Source: Bacteroidota bacterium (GTDB lineage: Bacteria > Bacteroidota > Bacteroidia > Chitinophagales > Chitinophagaceae). From it: a DNA stretch of 64,000 bases. Under the pieces are notes generated by a model. It was not told the DNA's origin. It saw nothing but the letters and a program-made list of their open reading frames with translations, and made no database searches. Positions 48,969 through 58,433 of this stretch are shown here, piece after piece. Location of the stretch: assembly GCA_947453145.1 (NCBI GenBank), contig CANGFA010000002.1:62001-126000 (forward strand). The letters are read 5' to 3'. Numbering within the stretch: position 1 is the stretch's first letter; each line of letters opens with the position of its first letter. Both the position numbers and the translations under genes were made by a program.

Positions 48969-50252
48969 TTAGTAAACCACTAATTCGTAAAAATCCTCCT
49001 GTTTTAAGTACTTGTTTGCTAGGTCCTTAATTTGTTCAGGCTGTATAGCGCGAACGGTTTTTATGGTATTGTAAAAATATTCCTCTGTGAGTCCGTTTAA
49101 TATATAAGATTTCCAACGACCAATAATTTGAAAGGGACCATCTACATCGCCAAGTAAAGAGCCCAACATGTAATTTTTCACTAGGTTTAGTTCATCTATG
49201 TCCACCAACTCTTCTCTTAAAATGGCCATCTCCTTATACACTTCTTCTATAGTAGCATTACAAACATCCTTTCCAGCATCCGTACTTACCAACCACGCAC
49301 TTTGCTGAATATGGTTTTGTAAATAACTATGTATTCCATAAGTATACCCTTTGTCCTCTCTAATATTACTCATTAAACGAGAACCAAAAAAACCACCGAA
49401 AATATTATTCAAAACCTGTGCGGGTGCAAAATCGGGATGGTGTCTATTGGGAAAATGTCTTGCAATACGAATAGAGCCTTGCACCGAACTTGGATCGTTT
49501 ACTACATTGTATTTTTTTTGCGAAGCTGCAACAATTTTATGTTCAGGCTGTTCTATTTTATTTTTATTCAATGGCAAAGAACCAATATACTTATTTAAAG
49601 TAGACTCAATATTTGCAGGAAATTTACCAGCCATAAATACAATGCATTTTCCTTCCTTATAATATTTGTTGTAATAATCTACTAAGTCGGATCTCGTTAA
49701 ACTATTGTAGGCATCCTCACTTGAATATTTTCCATAAGGATGATTAATGCCAAATAAATATTCATCAATAAATCGGTTCGCAATAAAATCACCTTTCTTT
49801 AAATTTAGGGTAAGCTGTTGAATTTGATTTTTGGCATAAATATCCAATTCATTTTCAGGAAACACCGCATCTGCAACCAATTCACTCACCACCGGTATCA
49901 CATCGCTAAAATGCTTAGTCAATGTATGTAAGCTAATGGTAGCCGTTTCATTAAAGCAGGATCTGTTTAAATAGGCACCATAAAATTCAAAAGCATCATT
50001 TACTTCAAAGGCCGACTTAGTACTGGTGCCATTTTTTAATAAATAATTCGTAGCGGGTGCTACCCAATTTTTTGTTTCAAAACTATTGCCTGCAAAAAAT
50101 ACTAATTCCATGAGCATCACTTCCTGAGCACCTCCTTCAAAAGCATACACTTCGACCCCATTGTCTAATGTGTATTTTTGATACGGTTTTAATTGTATAT
50201 CAAAATCAACAGCGTCTTTTATAAGTGGAGCGATGGTTCTATCTAATGCCAT
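48969..50252 (-). CDS. M16 family peptidase (non-catalytic partner type)
   Basis: M16 fold signatures (VLNNIFGGFFGSRLMSNIREDKGYTYGIHS); lacks HxxEH. Confidence 0.9.
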   Translation of the reverse strand: MALDRTIAPLIKDAVDFDIQLKPYQKYTLDNGVEVYAFEGGAQEVMLMELVFFAGNSFETKNWVAPATNYLLKNGTSTKSAFEVNDAFEFYGAYLNRSCFNETATISLHTLTKHFSDVIPVVSELVADAVFPENELDIYAKNQIQQLTLNLKKGDFIANRFIDEYLFGINHPYGKYSSEDAYNSLTRSDLVDYYNKYYKEGKCIVFMAGKFPANIESTLNKYIGSLPLNKNKIEQPEHKIVAASQKKYNVVNDPSSVQGSIRIARHFPNRHHPDFAPAQVLNNIFGGFFGSRLMSNIREDKGYTYGIHSYLQNHIQQSAWLVSTDAGKDVCNATIEEVYKEMAILREELVDIDELNLVKNYMLGSLLGDVDGPFQIIGRWKSYILNGLTEEYFYNTIKTVRAIQPEQIKDLANKYLKQEDFYELVVY

Positions 50253-50304
50253 AATATTGTGTTATACGAATGAATTGAATGAGTTATTTTTTTTCAAAGC
50301 ATTA

Positions 50305-51549
50305 TTAAGCAGTTGTATTGCTATAATAATACAAGGTGTTCCTATTGCCTTCGGAAAAAATAGTTTTAGCAGTAGATTGAATAAGCTCCGGAGTGACTGT
50401 TTGATATTTAGCGAGTTCATCATTCATGAGTGAAGCGTCTCCTATCAATTCATAAAAAGCCAAACTTTGCGCGCGATTCATAATACTCATGTCCTCAAAG
50501 CAAATCATGCTCTCTGTTTTATTAATTACTTTTTGAACCTCCTTTACATCTAACAATTCAGTTTTCATTTTTTCAACTTCTTCCAACACTGCTTTTTCTG
50601 CAACCGACATAGTGATACCTTTTACCAACTTACCTGTGATTACAAATAAACCTGGATCAATCGTACCAAAATGAAAGCAAGAAATGGAAGAAAATAGTTG
50701 CCTTACTTTAATCAGTTGCTCGTATAAACGTGAGGAAGCACCACCCCCCAAAACTTCCGTCAATAAATCGGTTGCATGATAGGAAGCATCAAAACGACCA
50801 CCCATATGCCAGGTCATCATGAGCATATCCATGGGCACATCGGCACGCACATCTATGCTTCTATTTTTTTCTTGCTTTGGCTCTTGTGGTAAATTTCGAA
50901 CATAGGGCTTACCAGCAGGGATAGGTCCAAACCATTTTTCTGCCAACACTTTTATATCCTCTGTTTTTACATTCCCTGTAACCACCAAAATAGCATTATT
51001 AGGTCGGTAAAATTTAAAGAAAAAGTCTTTCACCTCTTCCATCGTAGCTTGCTCTACATGCTCTAAAGAGGCACCAATGGTCATCCACTGATAAGGATGC
51101 TTTGTATAGGCTAGGGTGCGCATTTTGTGCCAGGCATCCCCATAAGGCTTATTAATATAATGTTCTTTAAACTCCTCACACACTACTTTTCTTTGCACTT
51201 CCAAACTCTTTGGACTAAAAGCCAACGATAACATTCTGTCACTTTCTAACCAAAAAGCTGTTTCAATATTTTCGGCTGGAAGCTGGCAATAATAGTTAGT
51301 TAAATCATTGGTGGTATATGCATTATTTTCACCTCCTGCTCTTTGCAAGGGTTCGTCGTATTCAGGTATGTTAACACTACCCCCAAACATTAAATGTTCA
51401 AATAAATGGGCGAATCCAGTTTTTGCTGGATTTTCATCCTTAGCTCCTATATTGTATAAAATGTTCACCACCGCCATCGGGGTGGTGGTATCGGGGTGCA
51501 CCAATACTTTTAAGCCATTGGCTAATTCAAATCTGTCAAATTGTATCAT
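50305..51549 (-). CDS. M16 family zinc peptidase
   Basis: GFAHLFEHLMFGGSVN (HxxEH). Confidence 0.95.
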   Translation of the reverse strand: MIQFDRFELANGLKVLVHPDTTTPMAVVNILYNIGAKDENPAKTGFAHLFEHLMFGGSVNIPEYDEPLQRAGGENNAYTTNDLTNYYCQLPAENIETAFWLESDRMLSLAFSPKSLEVQRKVVCEEFKEHYINKPYGDAWHKMRTLAYTKHPYQWMTIGASLEHVEQATMEEVKDFFFKFYRPNNAILVVTGNVKTEDIKVLAEKWFGPIPAGKPYVRNLPQEPKQEKNRSIDVRADVPMDMLMMTWHMGGRFDASYHATDLLTEVLGGGASSRLYEQLIKVRQLFSSISCFHFGTIDPGLFVITGKLVKGITMSVAEKAVLEEVEKMKTELLDVKEVQKVINKTESMICFEDMSIMNRAQSLAFYELIGDASLMNDELAKYQTVTPELIQSTAKTIFSEGNRNTLYYYSNTTA

Positions 51550-51639
51550 AATAAAGAACGAAATTACTCCTTTTAACTAAGAGTCAATTAGCGAATATAG
51601 ATAAAATAAACAGGGACATAAACCGAACCCTTTACCCCT

Positions 51640-51647
51640 TAACTTTG
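51640..51647 (+). promoter_or_regulatory. -7 element upstream of mqnC
   Basis: TAACTTTG. Confidence 0.45.
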
Positions 51648-51666
51648 TTACTCTTAAAAGAATTAT

Positions 51667-52791
51667 ATGCAATTAGAAGAATTATATAAGAAAGCCTTGA
51701 ATTTTGAGTATTTGACCAAGGAAGAAGGTATTTTTTTGTTTGAAAATGCCCCTTTAAATGAGATTAGTTATGTTGCCAATGAATTAAGAAAAAAGCAGGT
51801 ACCGCATGGTAAAGTAACCTGGCAGATAGATCGCAATGTAAATACAACCAATGTATGTATAGCCAATTGTAAATTTTGTAATTTTTACAGAATCCCTGGA
51901 CATCCGGAAGCCTATATCACCAATATGGATACCTACCGTGTAAAGATTAAGGAAACCTTGGCATGGGGTGGTGATCAATTATTATTACAAGGTGGGCATC
52001 ATCCTGAATTAGGTTTAAAATATTATACCGATACTTTTAGTCAAATTAAACAAGAATTCCCCACCATTAAATTGCACACTTTAGGGCCCCCAGAAATTGC
52101 GCATATTGCAAAGTTGGAAGGGATGACACATACCCAAGTATTAAAAGCATTACAAGAAGCTGGCATGGACTCCTTGCCAGGTGCGGGTGCGGAGATATTA
52201 GTGGATCGTGTGAGAAAATTAGTTTCCAATGGAAAATGTGGAGCTGACGAATGGTTGGAGGTAATGGCTGCAGCACATCAATTAAATATCACAACAAGTG
52301 CGACCATGATGTTTGGACACGTAGAAACTTTGGAAGAAAGATTTATTCATTTAGTACGCATAAGAGAAACACAGGATAGAAAACCAAAAGACGCAAATGG
52401 TTTCTTGGCATTTATTCCGTGGACCTTCCAAGATGTAGATACCCTTTTAACTAAAATAAGAGGGGTACATAATTTAACGACGACCGAAGAATATATTCGT
52501 ATGATTGCCATTAGCCGTATCATGCTTCCAAATATTAAAAATATTCAGGCAAGTTGGTTAACAGTGGGCAAGGCCACTGCTCAGGTTTGTTTGGAGGCAG
52601 GAGCCAATGACTTTGGAAGTATTATGTTAGAAGAAAACGTAGTAAGTGCCGCTGGTGCTCCTCACCGATTTACCTATAAAACCATACAAGAAGCCATTAA
52701 AGAAGCAGGTTTTGAGCCGCAATTACGTACACAAAAATACGAATGGCGTGAACTTCCTGCCGATATCCAAGAACAAGTAGTTAATTATTGA
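51667..52791 (+). CDS. mqnC: Cyclic dehypoxanthinyl futalosine synthase (radical SAM)
   Basis: CIANCKFCNFYR; QGGHHPELGLKYY; MDSLPGAGAEILVDRVR. Confidence 0.92.
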   Translation: MQLEELYKKALNFEYLTKEEGIFLFENAPLNEISYVANELRKKQVPHGKVTWQIDRNVNTTNVCIANCKFCNFYRIPGHPEAYITNMDTYRVKIKETLAWGGDQLLLQGGHHPELGLKYYTDTFSQIKQEFPTIKLHTLGPPEIAHIAKLEGMTHTQVLKALQEAGMDSLPGAGAEILVDRVRKLVSNGKCGADEWLEVMAAAHQLNITTSATMMFGHVETLEERFIHLVRIRETQDRKPKDANGFLAFIPWTFQDVDTLLTKIRGVHNLTTTEEYIRMIAISRIMLPNIKNIQASWLTVGKATAQVCLEAGANDFGSIMLEENVVSAAGAPHRFTYKTIQEAIKEAGFEPQLRTQKYEWRELPADIQEQVVNY

Positions 52792-52852
52792 TCCACTGTA
52801 ACATTTGAACTTCCCCTTCGTTATATCTTTACATTAAAGTAAGACAAGGAGG

Positions 52853-53344
52853 ATGACAGTTCAAGATTTCAATCATTGTGTAGATAGTTACTCCGACGGG
52901 GTGTATCGTTTCATTGTCAAAAATATTGGCCATGAAGCAGATGCGCAGGATATTGTCCAAACCGCATTTGAGAAACTATGGGTAAACAGAGATAAAGTAG
53001 AAACGGAGAAAGCAAAATCTTACTTATTTACAGTGGCCTATCATCAAATGATTGATCATATTCGAAAGGACAAGAAAAAATCAACCACTGATAATTTTGA
53101 AGAAGTAAAAGGACATATACAAACTTCCAGCAATTCGGAATTAAAACAAATTTTATTGCGTGCTATTAACGAATTAAATCCTACTCAAAAAAGTTTGGTT
53201 TTGTTAAAAGATTATGAAGGATATAGCTACCAAGAAATTGGAGAAATCATGCATCTTTCGGAAAGCCAGGTAAAAGTATACTTACACCGTGCACGGTTAA
53301 TATTAAAGGGCAAATTAATTCATCTTGAAAAAATGAGTGCCTAA
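52853..53344 (+). CDS. ECF-type RNA polymerase sigma factor
   Basis: DAQDIVQTAFEKLWVNRDKV; YEGYSYQEIGEIMHLSESQVKVYLHRAR. Confidence 0.95.
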   Translation: MTVQDFNHCVDSYSDGVYRFIVKNIGHEADAQDIVQTAFEKLWVNRDKVETEKAKSYLFTVAYHQMIDHIRKDKKKSTTDNFEEVKGHIQTSSNSELKQILLRAINELNPTQKSLVLLKDYEGYSYQEIGEIMHLSESQVKVYLHRARLILKGKLIHLEKMSA

Positions 53345-54231
53345 TGAAAATTAATATCCAAAATTACGAAAGCTATTGTTTGTTGTACATTGACAATGAA
53401 CTTTCTGCGGCAGAGCGGAGGGAATTTGAATTATTTATGCAAGAAAATTCAGCTCTTGTAAATGAATTCAATGCTTTACAACAAACAGTATTAACACCAG
53501 AGACTCTTTTATTTGAAGACAAAGCAATCTTATATCGCTATGATGAAATGGAAGCAAGCTTACCTAGTTCATTCAAGCAAAGTTTATACCGAGAAGAAGC
53601 CAAAGTAGTCGACGGATATTTTACAAGAACAAGAATAATAGGAATTGCATCTATTGCAGCAATACTTTTACTATTACTTGGTTATCAATTTTATTTCTCC
53701 AATTCTATCAACGTAAAAAATGATAAAGAAAATCGTCAAACTAACAATAAAAGTTTGAAATTAAAGAGTTCGAAAGATTCAAATAATTTGGTGCGTGTTG
53801 ATGCAAATAATAACTTAGAAAATAATACTTTAACTAAGCATAAAAGCGAAATAGCAAAAGCAAATGGTTCTAAATTGTTTACAAGTAATAATTTACCCTC
53901 TTTAAAAGAAACTGACATTATTTCGCAAGAAATAAAAACTCAAGATATAATTATAGAGAATGATGTCGTAACCAACACTATAAGTTCGGAGGTTACAAAT
54001 AATCTGGTTTCCGATAAAAATGCAATATCTATTAACAACAATAACAGCCCCATTTTAAACAACACAAATATTCCATCTGAAACGACAGAAAATTACAATA
54101 CTATAAATACAGACGAACATGATCGATCTATCTATATTGCTAATTTTGAAATCGACGGCGATAAATTAAGGGGTGTAACAAGACGTATTAATGCGCTCTT
54201 TAAAAGAAATAAAAACGATAAACAGAAATAA
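53344..54231 (+). CDS. Putative membrane anti-sigma factor, single TM
   Basis: Start overlaps sigma stop (TAATG); ESYCLLYIDNELSAAERREFELFMQEN; TM IIGIASIAAILLLLLGYQFYF. Confidence 0.65.
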   Translation: MKINIQNYESYCLLYIDNELSAAERREFELFMQENSALVNEFNALQQTVLTPETLLFEDKAILYRYDEMEASLPSSFKQSLYREEAKVVDGYFTRTRIIGIASIAAILLLLLGYQFYFSNSINVKNDKENRQTNNKSLKLKSSKDSNNLVRVDANNNLENNTLTKHKSEIAKANGSKLFTSNNLPSLKETDIISQEIKTQDIIIENDVVTNTISSEVTNNLVSDKNAISINNNNSPILNNTNIPSETTENYNTINTDEHDRSIYIANFEIDGDKLRGVTRRINALFKRNKNDKQK

Positions 54232-54239
54232 AAAAAATT

Positions 54240-55310
54240 ATGAAAGCAACTATTTTAACAGTATTCGCCTTAATAACCTTAAGTGTAAGTGCACAGACAG
54301 ATTCTACTAAAAATAAAAAACAAGATACCATTAAGATTGGTAATATGGTTATTGTAGGAGATCCATCCATTATCATAGGCGAACAACCTGTTAGCAATCG
54401 CAATAGACGTAGAAATAAAAATAATGGCGTAACCATTCATAGCTTTAGTGACACCCTTGTTAGTGTAACCAGTGATACAGTAAAAGTAGGATCCATGTTA
54501 ATCGTTAATAAAAAAGAGCAGGAAGATCCCAATTTTAAAACGCTCATAAAAATTGGTGATGCTTCCTATGGTAAAGAAAAAGGTGGAGAGCTAGGTTGGA
54601 TAAGAGGTGATTTTAAGAAAACTAGAATTAGTATTGCAAAAGATCGAAGGGAACATAAAATAGTTTCAACCAACTGGTGGGTTTTTGATTTGGGCTATGC
54701 TAACTATGTTGACCATACCCAACCCTTATTTTATACTGCTATTCCATACAATGCATTGGTTCCCAGATATGTAACCAACACCGATCTTAAATTAAACAAT
54801 TCAAAATCAAGCAATGTTAATATTTGGATTGTGCAACAAAAAGCAAGTTTATACAAAAATATCTGGAACTTAAAATATGGTGTTGGTATTGAAATGTACA
54901 ATTTTAGATTAGAACAACCCATTAGTTTTAGCAATTCGGCTCCTAATAAAATGTATTTTGACAATGTAAATTTTAGTAAGAATAAATTATTTGTTGAATA
55001 TTTAACGGTACCAGTTCAACTTAACTTTCAATCCAATCCAGACAACAACAGAAGTTTTTATGCAAGTTTGGGTGTAAGTGCTGGCTACCTTTTACAATCT
55101 CATACCAAACAAATAAGCCAAGAGAGAGGCAAGCAAAAAGTATACGGGAGTTTTAATTTGAATAATTTCAAAATGGCTACTGTTGGGGAATTAGGTGTTG
55201 GAGGTATACGATTATATGGAAGCTTAAGTATGACTAATTTATTTGACAAGAAGTTTACTAGTATTGATATGGCTCCTTTTGCAGTAGGTGTAAGATTTAG
55301 TAAGTTTTAA
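54240..55310 (+). CDS. Outer-membrane beta-barrel-like secreted protein
   Basis: Signal peptide MKATILTVFALITLSVSAQ; PVQLNFQSNPDNNRSFYASLGVSAGYLL; C-terminal GVRFSKF. Confidence 0.7.
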   Translation: MKATILTVFALITLSVSAQTDSTKNKKQDTIKIGNMVIVGDPSIIIGEQPVSNRNRRRNKNNGVTIHSFSDTLVSVTSDTVKVGSMLIVNKKEQEDPNFKTLIKIGDASYGKEKGGELGWIRGDFKKTRISIAKDRREHKIVSTNWWVFDLGYANYVDHTQPLFYTAIPYNALVPRYVTNTDLKLNNSKSSNVNIWIVQQKASLYKNIWNLKYGVGIEMYNFRLEQPISFSNSAPNKMYFDNVNFSKNKLFVEYLTVPVQLNFQSNPDNNRSFYASLGVSAGYLLQSHTKQISQERGKQKVYGSFNLNNFKMATVGELGVGGIRLYGSLSMTNLFDKKFTSIDMAPFAVGVRFSKF

Positions 55311-55345
55311 AAGTTTGCGATAGTTTACTTAGTTTGATACGATGC

Positions 55346-55378
55346 AAAAAGCCCTTCCAAATGGAGGGGCTTTTTTAT
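55346..55378 (+). terminator. Intrinsic terminator
   Basis: AAAAAGCCCTTCC-AAAT-GGAGGGGCTTTTTT. Confidence 0.82.
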
Positions 55379-55424
55379 ATAATAGCGTTATTTAATAAAA
55401 CCTATTTTAAAATTGCTTCCAATT

Positions 55425-56696
55425 TTAAATCAAATGTTCCGCACCAAAATAAGGTTGTAATACTTTAGGTAAGGCAATACCATTTTCGGTTTGATAGTTC
55501 TCCACAATAGCAGCAAAAATTCTTGGCAATGCCAATGAGCTTCCATTTAAAGAGTGTGCAAACTGTATTTTACCATCCGCATCTTTAAATCTGCATTTCA
55601 TTCGATACGTTTGATAGGCTTGGAAATTACTTACACTGCTTACCTCTAGCCATCTTTCCTGTGCCGCACTATATACTTCAAAATCATAAGTAATGGCAGA
55701 TGCAAATCCCATATCACCACCACACAATCTTAAAATACGATATTGTAAACCAAGACTCACTAATAATTTTTCAACGTGCGCAACCATCTCCTCTAAAACA
55801 GCATCGCTTTTATCGGGATGTACAATTTGTATAATTTCTACTTTCTCAAATTGATGAACTCTATTCAACCCACGAACCTCTTTACCAAAACTTCCAGCTT
55901 CTCTTCTAAAGCAAGGAGAATACGCTGTCATTTGAATTGGCAGGTCGGCCTCTTTTAATACCGTATCACGAAATACATTGGTAACGGGCACTTCGGCAGT
56001 AGGGATTAAATAAAAATCGTCTTCCGTTGCGTGATACATTTGACCTTCTTTGTCTGGCAATTGACCTGTTGCAAAAGCAGAGGCCGCATTGACCATAAAA
56101 GGAGGCAAATATTCGGTGTATCCAGCAGCTGTATTAAAATCTAAAAAATATTGTGTTAATACTCTTTGAAACTTAGCACCCTTCCCAATGTATATAGGGA
56201 AACCGCTACCTGTTATTTTAGCACCTGTTTCAAAATCTACTAAATTGTATTTCTTTATTAAGTCCCAATGCGCTTCGGCACCTGGTGGTAATTGAGGCCT
56301 TGCTCCACCCTCACGTACCACTTCATTTTCTTCGGGCGTTTTTCCCAATGGTACCCTATCATGAGGAAGATTGGGGAATTGAACAATGACTTGTTGCAAA
56401 TTGGCTTCCACCGCCGCCATTTGTTCTTTCAAAGGTTCTAATTGTTTTTTCCATTCTGCCACCTCGTTTTTTAATGACGCTGCTTTATCTTTTTCTCCTT
56501 TTGCCATATGTCCTCCAATTTCCTTGGAAGCTGCATTCACCTTGGATTGCATATCATCAAAGGAGGCCTGTAATTGCTTTCTTTGATCATCAATCGCAAT
56601 CACCTCATCCACTAAATTTAAATTAGCGAAGTGCTTGACAGCCAATTTCTTTTTAGCCAGTTCTTTATTTTGGCGCAAAAAGTTTACTTGTAACAT
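55425..56696 (-). CDS. serS: Serine--tRNA ligase
   Basis: PCFRREAGSFGKEVRGLNRVHQFEKVEI; SLNGSSLALPRIFAAIVENYQ. Confidence 0.97.
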   Translation of the reverse strand: MLQVNFLRQNKELAKKKLAVKHFANLNLVDEVIAIDDQRKQLQASFDDMQSKVNAASKEIGGHMAKGEKDKAASLKNEVAEWKKQLEPLKEQMAAVEANLQQVIVQFPNLPHDRVPLGKTPEENEVVREGGARPQLPPGAEAHWDLIKKYNLVDFETGAKITGSGFPIYIGKGAKFQRVLTQYFLDFNTAAGYTEYLPPFMVNAASAFATGQLPDKEGQMYHATEDDFYLIPTAEVPVTNVFRDTVLKEADLPIQMTAYSPCFRREAGSFGKEVRGLNRVHQFEKVEIIQIVHPDKSDAVLEEMVAHVEKLLVSLGLQYRILRLCGGDMGFASAITYDFEVYSAAQERWLEVSSVSNFQAYQTYRMKCRFKDADGKIQFAHSLNGSSLALPRIFAAIVENYQTENGIALPKVLQPYFGAEHLI

Positions 56697-56710
56697 AAAA
56701 CAAATTTTGG

Positions 56711-56718
56711 CAAAGATA
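56711..56718 (-). promoter_or_regulatory. -7 element of serS
   Basis: Minus TATCTTTG. Confidence 0.45.
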
Positions 56719-56750
56719 ATCAAACCATCCTACTAAGCAGTGATATCCCC

Positions 56751-56758
56751 TACCTTTG
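56751..56758 (+). promoter_or_regulatory. -7 element upstream of the 56779 ORF
   Basis: TACCTTTG. Confidence 0.45.
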
Positions 56759-56778
56759 CTAAAAATAGACCTTCATAC

Positions 56779-57126
56779 ATGGCCAATATACAAGACGATT
56801 TACAGACCCGATGGTGGGATTTAGAGAAGAAGCTAATGGATCAATTTGGGAAAAAGCCCGATACGGAAGCCGTATTATTTTTGATTGGATTACAGGAAAC
56901 GGGTTTTATAAGGGAAAAAATTACCAAAGAGCAGAAGCAGGATCTGATGCACATTGCTATTTGCAGCATACTTTCCCCAAGTGGTTACTACCTTTTAGAA
57001 GGAAAAGACGAAGAAGGTTGGCCACATTTTAAACAACTTAAACAACTCCCTGTTATGGATCTCATGGAACAGGAGGTTTTCTTAAAAGACCATATTTTGC
57101 TGTATTTTGATAATATTCGTTATTAG
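56779..57126 (+). CDS. Conserved hypothetical protein
   Basis: MANIQDDLQTRWWDLEKKLMDQFGKKPDTEAVLFLIGLQETG..., preceded by -7 box. Confidence 0.7.
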   Translation: MANIQDDLQTRWWDLEKKLMDQFGKKPDTEAVLFLIGLQETGFIREKITKEQKQDLMHIAICSILSPSGYYLLEGKDEEGWPHFKQLKQLPVMDLMEQEVFLKDHILLYFDNIRY

Positions 57127-57180
57127 CAGATTGGTTTTTTAGGGATTTTATAGATATTTGCAATAATAAAAAAACAAACT

Positions 57181-57558
57181 ATGCAATTCCCTGCCGACTT
57201 ACGTTACACAAAGGACCACGAGTGGATTAAAATTGAAGGTACTACTGCTACCATTGGAATTACCGACTTCGCGCAAGGTGAGTTAGGTGATATTGTATAT
57301 TTAGATATTAATACAGTAGGAAAGAGCTTGGCTGCTGAAGCTGTTTTTGGAACGGTAGAAGCGGTGAAAACAGTAAGTGATTTATTCCTTCCTATTGCCG
57401 GCACTATTACCGAAGTTAACCCTGCATTAACTGCGAATCCAGAATTAGTAAACAGCGACCCTTATGGTGCTGGTTGGATGGTAAAAGTTACAGTAGATAA
57501 TCCATCGGACTTTGAGCAATTAATGACTAGCGACGCTTATGCTGGCTTAGTGCACTAA
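57181..57558 (+). CDS. gcvH: Glycine cleavage system H protein
   Basis: [40 protein letters not shown]. Confidence 0.97.
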   Translation: MQFPADLRYTKDHEWIKIEGTTATIGITDFAQGELGDIVYLDINTVGKSLAAEAVFGTVEAVKTVSDLFLPIAGTITEVNPALTANPELVNSDPYGAGWMVKVTVDNPSDFEQLMTSDAYAGLVH

Positions 57559-57562
57559 TTAT

Positions 57563-57952
57563 ATGAAAACAAGGCTATGGGTGATTGCGGAAATTACAAT
57601 CATATTTGTGTTATTGACCCTACCCGGGAATCGCTTTCACACCCCATCCAATTGGTTTAAGGGACTACCCATTGACAAACTAGTTCATATGGTTCTATTT
57701 GGCTCACTGGCCATTTCCTTTTTTTGCCATTTTGAACAATCTACATTCCCATTCCTAAAAACAGTAAGAGCAAAAGCATATGTCCTTATTTTTTGCATAT
57801 TATATGGAATAGGTATGGAATTTTACCAGAAATACTTTGTCCCTTCCAGGGGATTTGAAGTAGCAGATATGTTGGCAGACGCAATTGGTGCTTTGCTTGC
57901 ATTGCCTATCTTTACGTGGTTATTAAATAAATCCATTATAAAGAAGTCCTAA
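57563..57952 (+). CDS. VanZ-like family membrane protein
   Basis: DKLVHMVLFGSLAISFF; EFYQKYFVPSRGFEVADMLADAIGAL. Confidence 0.85.
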   Translation: MKTRLWVIAEITIIFVLLTLPGNRFHTPSNWFKGLPIDKLVHMVLFGSLAISFFCHFEQSTFPFLKTVRAKAYVLIFCILYGIGMEFYQKYFVPSRGFEVADMLADAIGALLALPIFTWLLNKSIIKKS

Positions 57953-57956
57953 TGAT

Positions 57957-58418
57957 ATGGGTATAGAAAAAGACATACAACAAACTAATTTCAGAAACGT
58001 GTTTCAGAAAATGGGTATTAATATCATTTATACTGCGAACTGGTTGAATGAGCGTATAGCTAGTTTTTTAGCCAAAGAAGATATCACCCTGCAACAATAT
58101 AATATCCTTAGGATTTTGAGAGGAAGTGAAGTGCCCTTAAGTACTTTACAAATAAGAGAACGTATGTTGGATAAAATGAGCGACACCAGTAGAATTGTGG
58201 ATCGTTTAATTGTAAAAGATTTGGTTCAGAAAACGGCATGTAAAGCCGATAAGCGACTTGTTGATATTACATTAACTGATAAGGGCATAAACTTGGTGAA
58301 CAAGTTGGATTTATACAATGATCAGATAGACGCAACCTTAAAAGGATTGTCTGAAGTGGAAGCAAACACCTTAAATCAAATATTGGATAAATTGCGAAAC
58401 GCAAATAATTCAAAATAA
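57957..58418 (+). CDS. MarR-family transcriptional regulator
   Basis: LQQYNILRILRG...STLQIRERMLDKMSDTSRIVDRLIVKDLVQKTACKADKRLVDITLTDKG. Confidence 0.92.
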   Translation: MGIEKDIQQTNFRNVFQKMGINIIYTANWLNERIASFLAKEDITLQQYNILRILRGSEVPLSTLQIRERMLDKMSDTSRIVDRLIVKDLVQKTACKADKRLVDITLTDKGINLVNKLDLYNDQIDATLKGLSEVEANTLNQILDKLRNANNSK

Positions 58419-58433
58419 TTTAATTTTTTATTT

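Noticed and set aside
48969-51549. Adjacent M16 peptidase pair as a novel system
   Set aside because: Pairs of one HxxEH and one inactive M16 subunit are a common bacterial arrangement.
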